This document shows, piece by piece, positions 45,983 through 58,643 of a DNA stretch of 64,000 nucleotides. The stretch comes from Alnus glutinosa (lineage: Eukaryota; Streptophyta; Magnoliopsida; Fagales; Betulaceae), in assembly GCF_958979055.1 (NCBI RefSeq), contig NC_084889.1, positions 29,342,261 through 29,406,260 of the forward strand, read 5' to 3'. The position numbers and the translations under genes were made by a program. Below the pieces are notes generated by a model that did not search any database, was not told the DNA's origin, and was given only the letters and a program-made list of their open reading frames with translations. How positions within the stretch are numbered: the stretch's first letter is position 1; every line of letters starts with the position of its first letter.

Positions 45983-48900
45983 TTCAACAAAGTACTTTAT
46001 TTAAGATTACTTAAATAATATGATTTGACTCTATTAATACTGTCTTACTACAAACCTAGGACAAGATGAGTAATTACTGTTGTACATGCAAGCACGATGC
46101 AATGTCTCTTGTTCAACTTTAAGATGTGATAGTAAAAATTAATTATAAAATCATGATTTTAAATAAATAAATAATGGTTAATTTTTACTGCTATATCATT
46201 TTAGTGGTATAGTAGTTATATAACAGCTTACTAAATAGCATTACTCACCAATAAATTTACAATGTCCCTTCAATCTTTAAATTTATGTAATTCTACGGTG
46301 CAATCTACCATTAGGGTTGCAATGTTTCCTTTTGCACCCAAAATGACAAAAATAACCTTAATAAAAAAAAATTAGAAAACAATGAAGAAAACAAATTTCC
46401 TAGATTTGTTGTATTTTTTTTTTTATTTTTTTTTTTCTCTTTTTCAGTTTTTTTTTAAAAAAAAAAAAAATTATTATCGATATTTTTGCATTTTGAGTCG
46501 CGAATGATAACACTGCAACCTCAATGGTAGATTGAAGAGGTCATCACAAACACTAAAACTTTAGGAAAAATATTACAAGTTAGTTGATAATTAGAGAAGA
46601 GTAAATATAGTTTCTCGTTAATTAATATAACAAATTTTGAAGTAAATTTCATTTATGACGTATTAGGACGTTAAAAAAATCCTTTACTTAAATACTAAAC
46701 TTAACTTTAGCAGAAAAATGGATATAAAGAAGGCTGATTATTCAAGCATCATTCAAATCATTCTGATGGGCAACACCCAAAATTACAATTAATTATAAGG
46801 ATTGAGATCCCTTACAATTCGACTGTTCAAATTACATGCAATTTGAACAACCTTACAAAGAGAAAGTTACAAGATCTACCTGTCCCAAACAGCTTGGACT
46901 GTATGACTAACTTTCCTGAAACATATAGGCTTTCATAGCTCTTCTCTATTTCGAGCTATTAAATTGCATACAATTCGAACAACCGATCGTTGAATCCTCC
47001 TCGTAACCACGGGGGATAGAGAATTAAAAGTTTCTTCGTAAATAGGTATACCTAATATGATGATGTCATCAAGTAAATTTGGTAGGCAATTATATTGGGT
47101 GTATTCAAAGAAGCAATATAATAGGGTTTAGAACTAGTGATGAATATGAAGTCTTATCACACATACAAAAGTATCGAAAACGATGATGATTAAAAAATAA
47201 TAATAATAAATCAATAAATTCAGTCTCACGGCTATAGATGATCATTAAGATTCTCACCAATCTCTTAGAAAATGACAATATCTGTACTTGTTAAAGCTAC
47301 AAAATCACTAATACCAAAATCTTGAGACGGTTAAATACATCTTTCAGAATACAAGCTCTTCGGCATACCGCCCCTTGTAGTTACTGTTTTTTGTTATTTT
47401 GGGACTCTTGTTTGAGTTGTCCACCCTTTATTTGTATTTCGTTTCTTGTAATCTTCCTTTTTCCTTTTCCCTTTCCCTTGAATTGAATAGGAAAAAAAAA
47501 AATATATCCATTGGATAATGCTAGAAACAATTACAGATTAACTTTAATATCATCTTAGAGTTCATGATTTACCCTGAGTCACTTATGCTTGATCAACCAG
47601 TCTCAATTGTGGCATTGGTCAGCATCAGCCATGACAAGGAAAGAGTCCCCAATCAATCATCTGCCCCATAAGTTCATAAAAATAATGTTAGAAACTATAC
47701 TTTGACCTCACCCTGCTGACATAGCAATATCAATTAACCATTGGATCAGCCTTTGTTACAAATAAATAAATAAATAAGAATAAAACCAATTATTGATTAG
47801 CATTATCACATCAACAATGTAAGATAAAAGTGTGGGTTCTAGCATTAATCAATTTCATAATAGAGCACTGAGTTGGGATAATTTCAATTTCCTCCACCAG
47901 AATAAGATGAATTTGGCACGGTAAATTCAGATTGCCAAGTTCACCAGACAATTGGACAAAATAAAGAAAATAGCATAAAAAAGTTCAGCTAAAATACTTG
48001 AGCAAATCAGAAATTAGTTTGTAGAAGTAAAGAGCAACAAAGTGTAAAGTAATAACAGTTGCATAACCATAAACAGAAACGGGACAAGTGAAGTGCACAT
48101 ACAAATTTTTAATGATCAAAACTAAGTCATGTCATTTTGAAAAGTTAATAGAATAAGAGCAGCAAAGCTTTTGATGATGATAATGATGATGATTATAATA
48201 ATAATAATAACAACAAGAGCAACAAAGCATTTGTTCATAAATCAAACACAAAATATACAATATATAGATATATACTATCTTAGATTCATACAGTAGAAAC
48301 TATAAGAGATTTCTAAATTAGATTTCTTTAACAGGATTGGATCTGTCACCAAGAGAGATACCCTTTACTGCTGACAAATAAGTATTTGTCATAGATTGAG
48401 CCCCAAAGGTGTAGCTGCTGCTAAAATATCATCAATTCCTATGATGCAAGGACATGAATTAATTGTTGAGTACAGATATATATATCATGTCTGATGGATG
48501 CTTCTTATAATAATATCTATATGAGTAAACTATGAAGCCTGTTGCAATGGATGGGTTACTCTTCCTTTATTTGATAAACCAGTTGGGCATGTAAATCCAA
48601 ATGAACAGCAAATATCAACAAGACCAGTGACATAAGCAGTGTAGCAGTAGAAGATCAACTGACTTTCCATAGTCCTCACAAATGGAACATCAATCCATAA
48701 TAATCCTTTTTCCATTAATAAGGTTCTTACTGTTGATATTTTAATTATAGCTGCAGTGCAAAACAATGAAAGCAACTCTTCATTTAATGCAACAGGTTCA
48801 AAACAAAGAAAGAAAAAGGAAAGCCACTGCCTCTAATCCAAATCCTGCACAACCATCACAAATCTTGGGCACCAGTGAAACTCCCACCTGTTTCCCCCAT

Positions 48901-49194
48901 ATAAAAAAAGCCACTGTCACATGCTTGTCAACTGCTATAAGAAACAAATCAAGAAACAAAAGTTTAGAGAACACATCTCCCACCAAAAATCATGCCAAAA
49001 TCAAATCTGCATTTAATGTCCAACATCATACACTATAAAAACCTAGAAGCCCTCCCAACCACTTCTAATGATGTCCATCAGCCCATGTGACCCCTGATTG
49101 CAACTGTCATCCATTGGCCCAACTCTTCCCCATATTTCAAGCCAACAATTTGCCTTCACAAATAATCTCTCTCTTGAATAACACCACTACCATT
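45983..49194. other. Intergenic sequence right of the MULE
   Basis: AT-rich, no gene recognised. About 47340-47500 ends in ttgaattgaataggaaaaaaaaaa and may be a retroelement tail. A (TGA/TAA)-rich microsatellite lies at about 48177-48215. Confidence 0.4.
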
Positions 49195-49500
49195 TTTCCC
49201 AATAAAGACTGATTTAAAAGGTGCTAGTTTTTGAATTCAGAAACCACCTGATGAACAGGAGAAGAAACGCCTTCAGATTTCCCAAATGATATTTAAATTC
49301 ATTGTCCATACCACTTGAAATAAAATCCCTCTGCAACTTCTCTAGCCTATTGACTACATGAACTGCCATGGTGAATAGAGAAAGGGAATGTAGGCAAGCT
49401 GGAAAAAGTGCATGAAGCTTTTCAGAAGCCCTCAACTTCACTGCAAGTAGTGATGGAATCCCAAAATATGCAGGTGAAATTCCATATGGACATAGATTAT
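49195..49500 (-). pseudogene. Degenerate L1 LINE fragment
   Basis: The minus-strand reading contains ISPAYFGIPSLLAV and SLFTMAVHVVNRLEKLQRDF followed by NEFKYHL, which match the segment after the reverse transcriptase in plant L1 elements (family form: LFTIP-VANRIEKLQRDFLW-EFKYHLV). No flanking duplication found. It is independent of, and opposite in strand to, the better preserved LINE at 49941. Confidence 0.65.
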
Positions 49501-49940
49501 GGGTAAGTTTTCAAATTTCTCTACAATGACAGTTCTGAAATTTGCACATTATACCCATATTGAATAGCAGAAGTGAAAAAAATCAACCAAGTAATATAAA
49601 TTGGACAACTAATGAGCTTTACAAGAAAATGAAGCCGCATTGTGCTAGAATTAATTTTGACATCAAACTACTTGTATTTGGTAGGTCTATTACCAAGAAT
49701 CACAATTTTTCAATATAGTTGCATGACTATAGCATAATTAGTCATATTATGTAAACATCAAAAAATCAATGCTGAGATGTCAACGAAACCTTTTAAGGTT
49801 TGTATCTAAAACAACAGGAATCAAAAGTAAAAGATGCATCGCCAAATGAAAAAATAACAAAAAATTTGTTGCTAGATGTGGCTCCCATTGTGGTTCAAGT
49901 GAAATTGATGAGAAAAGGAAAAGAACATCAGAAAAATAAA

Positions 49941-50910
49941 TAAAATAAAGTTTGATGCTTGGCACCCGGCTGGTAGGCTTGTTGATACTTACGGATTTCG
50001 GATAGTTTATGATTCCGGGATTGGCATTGATGCTAAACTAGCTGCTGTTCTGCAAAATGGCAATTGGATTTGGCCCTCTGCTCGCTCAGAACCATTGGTA
50101 AATATTCAGAGCCAACTTCCGGGTATTACCATTGGTGCAGATGATGTCTCTGTGTGGAAATCAGTAAGGGGAATCTACTCTTGTTCGGAGACTTGGAATT
50201 CTCTTCGGAATAAAGCCCCTAAGGTCCCTTGGTGGCAGGTTATGTGGTTTCCGTTAGCCATTCCTCAACATGCTTTTGTGCTATGGCTTGTTTGTAGGAA
50301 TGCTCTTACTACCAAAGAATGTATGTGTGGATGGGGTTTTACTGGAAACTTTTTATGTCGGTTCTGTTTTGGATGCCATGAATCGATTGATCATTTGTTC
50401 TTCCAATGTAGTTTCTGTAGATGAGTTTGGCGTCATTTGATGGCTGATTGTTTTATTTCTAACCCTTGTGTGCACTGGGATGAAGTGTTGGTCTGGAGCT
50501 GCAATTTGAAGGGTAAAAGTCTGCAAACAATACTCTGTAAGCTCTGTTTGGCAGCAACTATATACCATCTATGGAGGTTGAGGAATGACCTTTGTTATGG
50601 AAATACTCCTTTGACTGAAGAAGCTCTTGTTGCTCGGATTAAAGGGGAAGTTAGAACTCGTGTTCTGTCTAGTAGAAAGTTGAAGAACATCTCGGGTAGT
50701 CTTGCTCAGCAGTGGCGTTTGTAATTTTGCTGTTGTTTTGTTTTCTGATTTAGTTCTCCTATGTTTGTTGGATATGCTGTAATTTGTTTTGGGGGTTCGT
50801 TTGCTTTGTAGAGAGTTTGTTCTCTTGGCTGTTTGTTGTATCCAGTGTTTACTGGAGTGACTTTTCTGTTGAGTTTGGTTTATAAAGGTATTGATTCATC
50901 CAAAAAAAAA
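49941..50910 (+). mobile_element. 5'-truncated L1 LINE with 14-bp target duplication
   Basis: A perfect 14-bp direct repeat ATCAGAAAAATAAA flanks the insert at 49927-49940 and 50911-50924. The insert ends in A9. It holds the 3' part of the LINE ORF2: FDAWHPAGRL, then a zf-RVT zinc-binding region (SETWNSLRNKAPKVPWWQVM, MCGWGFTGNFLCRFC, ESIDHLFFQC) and a C-terminal WRLRNDLCYGN motif, stop at about 50724. One in-frame TGA interrupts it at about 50422. The truncation, poly-A and duplication are the normal marks of target-primed reverse transcription. Confidence 0.9.
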
Positions 50911-50924
50911 ATCAGAAAAATAAA

Positions 50925-51363
50925 GGAAAAAAAGATCCAGAAGGAAACCGGATATTTAAATTCAATTCAGAACAATATAATGAGGCGTGAGAACTAAAGT
51001 AAATAATAATAATTATAAAATTAAATAAAATAAAAAAACCATACTAATTGTTAACAGGAGTTCGATAAACAATGATGGAGAGTTTCCAGGATCCTGAAAT
51101 AATGGATTACTTCTTCATATGCTCATATACTCAATGAAGCCTTCCTTGGAAGACAGATGCCCCAGCTAGAAACACATGATTGGCTTATCTCTCCTTGCTG
51201 ACACCTTGCCTCCTAAACCAGAATTGCAAACCAGGATCTGTCAATATAACGTTTAAACCGCTCTCAACACAATCTCTTAACTATAATATAACTCTAAGGG
51301 AATTACCAGTTTTGAGAGAATACAAGATAAGATCAGAGGCAGTTAGGCCAGAAGCACACTTCA
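50925..51363. other. Intergenic sequence 3' of PPR copy 1
   Basis: No gene seen. The duplicated block shared with the right end of the window begins at about 51364 (caataaaaccatttggc). Confidence 0.4.
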
Positions 51364-53943
51364 GCAATAAAACCATTTGGCATGATGAGGCAGTCAATCG
51401 TGAATTGCAGGGTTAGAGCTCTCTGTAGACAGCTTTTCGAAATCCATAGCTCAATAGCAGCCACGAATTCTTCTATAATACAAATGAGGATTCATTGCTG
51501 CTCCGCACCTATATTTTCCTAAGAGGTGGCACCAGCATTGTGAAAATGAGCTCAATACATGATTTCCACAAAGACACTGTGCAGAAAAGGTAGACGACAT
51601 ATTTTAAATCCTATTACTTCCCTCTCAAGCTCACGCTCCTTCGCTTCTGGTTCAGTGCAATACGTCTTGCCATAGCAGGATTGTAGAGCTTTTTCATATG
51701 CTCTGAAAGCCTGTAGATAGCACGAAGATCACCAATCACAGAAAGCTGTATCAAAAATGAATCAAACATCCGATATGGCAATTTCATTCCCTTGTTTATC
51801 ACGTCTTCCAAAAGCAAACAAGCATCTTGAACCTTGTTGCAACAAAAAAGCCCATCAATCATCAGGCAATAAGTAGCTGCATCCTGTGAACAGCCCCTCT
51901 TATCCATCTCATTCCATGCCTCGAATGCCCCATCAGGATCTACCATCTCAAAAAACATTGAAATCAGCATATTATAGGTCTGCACACTAGGCACACAACC
52001 CATCTCAAGCATTCTCCCATAAAGCCTAAGCGCTTCATCACTCTTTTTATTGTGACAGAGGACCTTGAGAAAACAGTTATACGTAACGATATCAGGCGAG
52101 TAACCTTTATTTCCCATCTCTTCTAAGAACTTGTAGGCTTCCTCAATCTTGCCGGCCAAACACATCCCTTCAATCAGATCCTTGTATGTCGAAACATCGG
52201 GAAGGCAACCACTGTTTATCATGTGCCCCAGAAGTTTGAAGCATTCCTCCATTCTATCATTCTGGACGAGAGCCACAATCATGACTGCATAAGTTTTAGC
52301 AGTAGGCGAAGATATCGTAGAACCTTTCGTTCTCATGAACTCAAAGAGTTCAGCTGCTTCTGTCACCATCCCTGCTCTGCAAAAGGTGTCAATAGCAGTA
52401 TTGTACGTAAAACTATCAGGCGTATGACCCAAATCAATCATTTCCTCCAGTATCCCCATCCCTCTAGTCGGGTTTCTAACTCTACACCACCCAAAAAACA
52501 ATATGTTATACGTATCAGCATCAGGCTTAACCTTTTTCTTCGCCTTCTTAAACATGGCTTCAGCATCATGGACCAGACTGCACTTGCACAAAGCATCCAA
52601 CAGCAAGTTAAAGGCATTGATCTCCGGCTGCGTCTTCACCCTTATCCTCTTCTTCTTGGCAAATTTGTGCAAATGGGTCAGATGCTTTTCGGTGTACTGT
52701 CTCAGAATTTTCAACAGAACCTCAACAGGAACAATACTCTTTTCACGCCTCTTCATGTAATCCAGTAAATCACTAACTATCCGAAACTGCTTGACCTTGT
52801 ATCTTGTACTAGACAGCATGTCAATCATATCATTATATGCCCGAGGCTCGTGGGCATAGTTTTCTTTATGCCCTGCCCACGTAAAGAATCTAAACGCTAT
52901 CTTCTCCTCAAACCGAAGCCTATGAAGAACCTCAACTACTAATTCAGTAGTCAATTCTACACCAACTTGTTCAAGAGCCTTCTCCATATTTTGATATGGA
53001 TTAGAGTTATCAATAACAGCATTGTGCAACTTATCAACATCACTTTCTAAACGTTTATCCTCTTTCTCAACATCTTTCACACTAATATCAACAGTTGGGC
53101 ACAATGGGACAATTTCTGAACAAAAGGGCCTCGCAGCGACCTTCAATGCGGCAATGGGATTCAAAGAAAATGACAGTTTGACTAAACCCAAACAAGGTGT
53201 TTGTAGTAATGACGCAGAGACAATAAAGTTTGGAACACGACATGTGGATGTGGGTTGAACGGGTGGGTTTATATTAAAGCTACAGAATGAGAAATAGAAA
53301 GGAGGGGTTCTAACTCCGACTCTAATAGCACATAAATGTTTACAGAGCCTCCTCATATGCAAATTGAGGGACTTCTCTTATTAAGAGATGATTGTCGGAG
53401 GCTTGGTTTAAGAGGAAGAAAAGGAAGATAGGAGTGGTAGGGAGGAGATTACCAGGCGGTGATGGGCAGCGGAAATTCGTCTTCTACTGTCTACTGACTT
53501 TGGCTTCGCTCAGTGAGACCCGAAAACTGGAGCAGACAGCAAGCCATGACAGGTGCGAACGTATATGTTTTGATTTATATATATATATATAAAGCATAAA
53601 TAAAAAAAAAATATTAAAATTAAAAAAAAAATGGATGAAAAATATATTAAGATTGAAAATTAAATTAATATATAAAAAATAAAATTAGTATCATTTCCGT
53701 GTTAAGAAACCATACAAAATAATTGTATCTTAATATATATTCAATTTTCAATTCAATAACTATCAAAATAGAACCCGATGTTCTTTTAGATCTCGAAAAT
53801 CATTTATAATTGAATCTATATTAAATTTAGCAGTACTTTCTCTTTCGAGGTACAACATTAAAGGGTCGGTCATAAACTCATTTTTTATTTTGTTGCGAAA
53901 CCTAGTTTTGACAATATTTATGACTGAAAAATGTTTGTTTTAT
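51364..53943. repeat. Left copy of a large direct duplication
   Basis: Matches 61372-64000 at an offset of 10,008 bp, apart from scattered substitutions and a (TA)n length change. It includes the PPR gene and about 580 bp of upstream sequence with an hAT fragment. The match starts abruptly at caataaaacc on the left; its right end lies past the window edge for copy 2. Confidence 0.92.
51614..53362 (-). CDS. P-class PPR protein, copy 1 (582 residues, intronless)
   Basis: RNA-binding protein, probably in mitochondria. The N-terminus (MHMRRLCKHLCAIRVGVRTP) is basic and lacks acids, like an organelle targeting peptide. About eight 35-residue PPR motifs run from residue about 248 to 531, e.g. PDADTYNILFFGWCR, PDSFTYNTAIDTFC, PDVSTYKDLIEGMC, PDIVTYNCFLKVLC and PSVQTYNMLISMFF. 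There is no E or DYW extension, so it is a P-class protein, which usually stabilise or help translate organelle transcripts. It is most like Arabidopsis At1g73400 as far as I recall. The frame is intact. Copy 2 at 61622-63370 differs at ten residues. A second in-frame ATG at residue 3 is an equally good start. Confidence 0.92.
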   Translation of the reverse strand: MHMRRLCKHLCAIRVGVRTPPFYFSFCSFNINPPVQPTSTCRVPNFIVSASLLQTPCLGLVKLSFSLNPIAALKVAARPFCSEIVPLCPTVDISVKDVEKEDKRLESDVDKLHNAVIDNSNPYQNMEKALEQVGVELTTELVVEVLHRLRFEEKIAFRFFTWAGHKENYAHEPRAYNDMIDMLSSTRYKVKQFRIVSDLLDYMKRREKSIVPVEVLLKILRQYTEKHLTHLHKFAKKKRIRVKTQPEINAFNLLLDALCKCSLVHDAEAMFKKAKKKVKPDADTYNILFFGWCRVRNPTRGMGILEEMIDLGHTPDSFTYNTAIDTFCRAGMVTEAAELFEFMRTKGSTISSPTAKTYAVMIVALVQNDRMEECFKLLGHMINSGCLPDVSTYKDLIEGMCLAGKIEEAYKFLEEMGNKGYSPDIVTYNCFLKVLCHNKKSDEALRLYGRMLEMGCVPSVQTYNMLISMFFEMVDPDGAFEAWNEMDKRGCSQDAATYCLMIDGLFCCNKVQDACLLLEDVINKGMKLPYRMFDSFLIQLSVIGDLRAIYRLSEHMKKLYNPAMARRIALNQKRRSVSLRGK

Positions 53944-54035
53944 AGTTGCGATAAAAACGGAAAGAGTAAGGACAAGTACAACAACTCGATAAAGAAATTG
54001 GTAGACCATTGATCTTCTGGTGCTTACCAACCATT
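53763..54035 (-). pseudogene. hAT transposase C-terminal dimerisation fragment
   Basis: On the minus strand: FLYRVVVLVLTLSVFIATIK, one frameshift, then VINIVKTRFRNKIKNEFMTD, YLERESTAKF and IINDFRDLKEHR. This matches the dimerisation domain of hAT transposases of the TTF-type/ZMYM1-like group. Part of it is repeated at the right edge of the window. The rest of that transposase is absent. Confidence 0.7.
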
Positions 54036-54339
54036 GACACAATTCAAAAATATTTGAGAATTCTTGAAAGTTTGAATATTGAACTATATTATGCTCATAA
54101 TGCTAAAGTTCTATTTTCAATTGTTCTTTTTCATGATCGGTAAAGTCTTGCGGATAAAATTTGATTACCAACCAACAAATATCATTGATTTTGGTGTGAA
54201 TTTAAATCAAATTCATATGGGACCATCTTCTTCTTTTTTCCTAGGTTGTATGGGACCACGTTTGTTTGTGTACTTAATTTTTTAGGCTACTTTTTTAAGA
54301 GGCCAAGGGCCAAAGAAAAATATTTTGGCCCAAAGATGT

Positions 54340-55545
54340 ATGCTAAACCTCTTCTATGCTTTATCATGCGAAGACTTAGGAGCATAAAGCCTTAATTTGA
54401 TAAGTCTCGGTCTAAGTTTACTCATGGGGATAAGATTGGTGAGAGTGATGCTAACAACCTTATGATTGCAAAGTATTGTGAGAAAAAAAAAATTAGGGTA
54501 GAACTTAGCAAAATGATTATTGTGGATGGGTTGTCTTTATTTTTCTCTCTTTTTTTTTGTATGATTGTGTGCAGAGGATTTTAAGAATTGATTAAAAGCT
54601 TGAGCCTCGATTTTAAGATTCTCTCGCTATACAATGATGAAAGATTGTGTCCATATGTGTAAGGAGAATGATAGTTTGAAAAACATGTTTTTTGATGACC
54701 AGTCAAAGGATTTATTTGAACATCAACATGTGGGGGCAACATTTGAGAATGAATTAGAGGAGTGTTTGCTTGAATAGGGGATTGATAGGATTCTGTCCAT
54801 TACCCTTGACAATGCAAATGCTAATGATAGTGCAATTGATTGGTTGAAAAGAAAGAACTATGTATACTCAAGAAATTGTTTGTGGTCATGATTTTATTCA
54901 TATGAAGTGTTCTTCACATATTCTAAACCGACGAGTGCTACATATATTCAAAAGTGTTATCTGTAACATTTAACTTCTAAACCTAATTGTACAAGATGGT
55001 TTGAAAGATGTTGATGAATCAATCATAGAGGTTTGAAATTTGCTTAGGAATGTGAAGTCCTCCCCCCCAAAAACTCGAAAGGTTTAAGTCTTGCGGGGAG
55101 AGACAAATTCGGGTGTAATGCTTTCTTGTCACTTGATGTTCCCACTCGATGGAACTTGGCATATACCATTTTGGATGTGGCAGAGAAATATAAGAGGGAG
55201 GGCTTTTGATCTTATGCAAGAGAAGGATGAGCATATTTTTCACTATTTGTTTGAGGATGAGCAAAGAAGAAAATGGTGGGGGGCCTCCTAATGATGAGGA
55301 TTGGGATATTGTTCGTCACTTTGTAAAGTTCTTGAAAGTATTTTTTAATGTGACAACGAAAATATTTGGTTTCTTATATTCACCTTCAAACTCGTATTTT
55401 CAGCAACTCTATAATGTTCATAAACATTTGAGAGAGTATTTTGAAAGTGGTGATTCTTTGTTGAGTAATATGACAAAGAGCATGAAGGTGAAGTATGATA
55501 AATATTGTCAAATATTTCTGTGCTCATGACACAGAAATGCATGAC
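54340..55545 (+). pseudogene. Degenerate hAT transposase, RICESLEEPER-like
   Basis: Plus-strand pieces in family order but in shifting frames: RVELSKMIIVDGLSLFF, ITLDNANANDSAIDWLKRK, HMKCSSHILN, SLDVPTRWNLAYTILDVAEK, WDIVRHFVKFLKVFFNVTTK and YFQQLYNVHKHLREYF. They correspond to the zf-BED/RICESLEEPER hAT transposase including the RNase H-like core. Numerous stops and frameshifts make it inactive. No terminal inverted repeats were found. Confidence 0.8.
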
Positions 55546-56259
55546 CACCTACGAATCTTGGCCTTTTTCCAATGTTTTCGGGTCTATTAGAAATTGTAAT
55601 GATGTCAAGATGCAAAAGAAGTAATTGTCAAATAGTTATAATGGAGGCCCCACCTAAGCCATGGGGCATAGAAAAGAACAAAAAGAATTATCTAGACTTC
55701 AAACCATGAAGCAAGAAGAAAGAAGAAAAAAATAAATAAATAAAAGGAAAAGAGTAAGAGGATAGAGATTGATCTTTGCTACTTCAAAGGTGACAGACCG
55801 ACAGACATCCATAGTATTAGCATATTAATTAAATTGGTTTTGTTTAAGTTTATAAGATAAATGATTATTTAACATCATATCATATCAAAATGAGTTCTGA
55901 CTCTACAATTCAATCTGATTCAGTTAAATATTTTTATATGTTGGCCTCATTCCTCCACACACTTTAAATTTTTAAAATAAACGATGATTAACCGATAGAA
56001 AAATTATCAAAAGAAACCAATATCTTTTCATATATATATTAAAATATTAATTAAATAATTAAATTCACTCCTGTCAACTTAAAGTTTCATGAGAAGCACT
56101 ATCTAGAAAGAACAACTTATATTAGAATAAAATATTTCCCTTTATTTTCAGAAGATGAGTAGCTTCGAGAGCCAAACAGTCATTCTTCTACTTGATAGAT
56201 AAAAACAAAACAAAAGGTCCAATACTCCAATCACAGTAGTCCATGTACCATCTTAGCCA

Positions 56260-56291
<32 letters not shown>

Positions 56292-56306
56292 GAGAGAGAG
56301 AGGGAC
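55546..56306. repeat. Intergenic sequence with a TRIM-like copy
   Basis: About 55816-56080 repeats the attaattaaattgg ... ataaatgattatttaacatc pattern of the TRIM family with a decayed primer site. A (TA)n run lies at about 56261-56287. The expected third exon of glutamate decarboxylase is not here. Confidence 0.5.
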
Positions 56307-56554
56307 CTGGAGCTCGGTGGTAACAGGGTACTCGTCCATGTCAACGTAGTTCTTGTTGAGGGAGGCCATTATGAGCTTATCACACTCAGGCTCCATCCAC
56401 GTGGTCACAAAAGACGCCAAGTTCAGCCTCGGTATCCCATCCAACAGCAGCTCGTCGTTTATGATCTGGTACGCCGCTTCCTTCGGTATCGCCTTCTCCG
56501 GCATCTTCAACCTGCAGCCACACGTCGTCGTTTTGGGTGGTTAATTCAACTTCT

Positions 56555-56600
<46 letters not shown>

Positions 56601-56728
56601 CTACAACCAAACAGATCAAGATCGACGAAAGTAATTACTTACATGGGAAGGGGTTCGCGCACATATCTGGAACCAAAAGCTGAGTGCACCTGCTCGCCGG
56701 AGTCCGGCGTTGTCGTTGTGATCACCAT
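56307..56728 (-). pseudogene. GAD: Glutamate decarboxylase, exons 1-2 only (truncated)
   Basis: Exon 1 is 56643-56728 (ATG at 56728, MVITTTTPDSGEQV; VHSAFGSRYVREPLP) and exon 2 is 56307-56511 ([66 protein letters not shown]). They join across a 131-bp GT-AG intron, giving 97 residues in phase 0. GAD is a cytosolic PLP enzyme that makes GABA from glutamate. The usual protein is about 500 residues, but the PLP-lysine region and C-terminal calmodulin-binding tail are missing. The next 2.7 kb downstream holds TRIM and hAT sequence and then a PPR gene, with no further GAD exon. The two exons themselves carry no lesion. An alternative is that later exons were displaced by insertion or assembly error. 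Confidence 0.85.
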
Positions 56729-56769
56729 TTTCTTCTTCTTTCCCAAAGAGATGCCGAGATTTCAGAGGA

Positions 56770-56831
<62 letters not shown>

Positions 56832-56865
56832 ATGGAATGAATTTGGTGCTTCTCTATAGAAGCAA

Positions 56866-56941
<76 letters not shown>
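56559..56941. repeat. Cluster of (TA)n and (GA)n microsatellites around GAD exon 1
   Basis: (TA)n at 56559-56597 lies within the GAD intron. (GA)n at about 56767-56826 lies just upstream of the GAD start. (TA)n at 56868-56896 and (GA)n at 56897-56941 follow. CT/GA-rich 5' leaders are common in plants; these are likely hypervariable. Confidence 0.8.
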
Positions 56942-56942
<1 letters not shown>

Positions 56943-58643
56943 CCCCAGGGTCAGTAAAAAACTAAAAAACTGAAATTTTTCTAAGGTCTTGAGCTGTTTG
57001 GTGGCTACTCTAAAAAGGGTATTTGTTGAACACCCAGTTTGCTTCAAAAAATTTCCTGTCTTTGATGTTTTCCTATGAAGTGGTTGTAAAAAGAGTTTTA
57101 AGATCTACAGATTGTGCATATGCCCCTAGAATTAAAAGCTCAAACTTTGCTATGCCGTCTAAACTTCGGATTTTATTATCCGAGGTGAAATCCAACTTTT
57201 TATTCTTGGGGAATTCGAATTTCCAGATTTAATTCAAATGGAGAATATTTCCTTATTTACATGAGATGCATTAACTGACTGGACACTCAATAATATTTCA
57301 TGTAGAAAAGCGCACATAGAATTTCTTCACATGCCTAACCTCCTCAAACAGATTGGGAACATGCATACCTGGGTGAGGTAGTGTTACAGCTAGCTAATCT
57401 AATTTGGGTTTCTGGTTGAGGTAAGCAGCATCACCATCATTTTTCTTTTCTCTAGCCAAATTCAATTGCCTCTATTAGATGGTTTTTCTCTCCCAGTTGC
57501 TTCCAATCCTCAAGCAGTAGCTATAGCTTGTTGATATTTAAGCCTCAAACCCATGTTGCTTAGTCCTAACCATTGGATGTAGATTTGATTGCTTTTCATC
57601 CTTAAGCATGATATTTAAGATTTGAGATCGATCCTATTAATCAGGTTTGGTAATTTGGTTTTTCTTAGCTTTGAATCCATGCTTGGACTTGTTCATTCAG
57701 ACTTTGCTTGTGTTGGCAAAGAGCACAGTTTCTATATATCTCATTTAACTCTCAAATTATGACTTGATTGCTTACAGGACCTTTGAAACATAAGCATATA
57801 GGGAAATTGATTTGGCTCATTCGGATTACCAGTAAGATTTCTGGCCCTATATGAAATGGGAATGAGGATTTTGGTGTAATCTTAACTACTGGTAACGATT
57901 TGTTTGGACCTCCGGCCAGTGATATATTTGGATCCACTTGAAAAATTGTTAATGGGAATTTGGTCATCATCACAAGGATACTATAAGGAATAATGTATCA
58001 GCTCTCATTATAATCTGCTCTAAATTCTGTTGTGACAGTATCAACTTCTAAACTTATCCTACACTTGAAATTGCCTTGTTTACCATTCATATCATGTAAA
58101 TCCTTCTGTTGTCTTATAGGCCGTGGATTTGGTGCGTACTCAGTTTTATAAGCTCACCCTTTCATTATACTATTTCAGAGTGAGTGAAGGTAGGAGTGTG
58201 GAGACTAGTGTGGAGACTAGTGTGGAGCTGAGACTTGCCAAGCTAGCTAGGCTTTTTGTTGAAGACTCTGCACTAAGCAAATAGAAACATTGAATTGTTT
58301 TTGCATCCTTTGAAGGTATAACATGATGTAAAACTGGCCAAGTTATTACCACCTATTTACATACGAAAAGATGAAGTAAAGCAAAAGTACTCAAATAAAA
58401 AAAATATATATTAATTAAAAAAAAATACATTAGATAAGTGAAGTCTACATTGAATTATCAGATTGATCATAACAATCCTGCTTTGAAATTTATAATTGCA
58501 CTTAAAAGAAGGTGAGGTTCATTAACTAAACGCATGCAACTCACATGAAACCAGAATAAACTAAATATAAAAATAAATAAAATAAATGATAAATAAATAA
58601 ATAAACAATAGTAGCACAAATCTTCAACAATAATATGACATAC
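56729..58643. other. Region between the GAD fragment and the PHD gene
   Basis: 56767-56826 is (GA)n, 56868-56896 (TA)n and 56897-56941 (GA)n. On the plus strand 58165-58284 could be a last exon (after ttactatttcag; SVETSVETSVELRLAKLARL to a stop), but I recognise no protein. The expected downstream exons of the PHD gene were not found here. Confidence 0.35.

Noticed and set aside
52223..52768. 181-codon plus-strand frame inside the PPR gene, also at 62231-62776
   Set aside because: It is antisense to the conserved PPR frame and carries no domain.
53763..55545. A single intact hAT transposon
   Set aside because: The two hAT pieces are on opposite strands, belong to different subgroups and lack shared terminal repeats.
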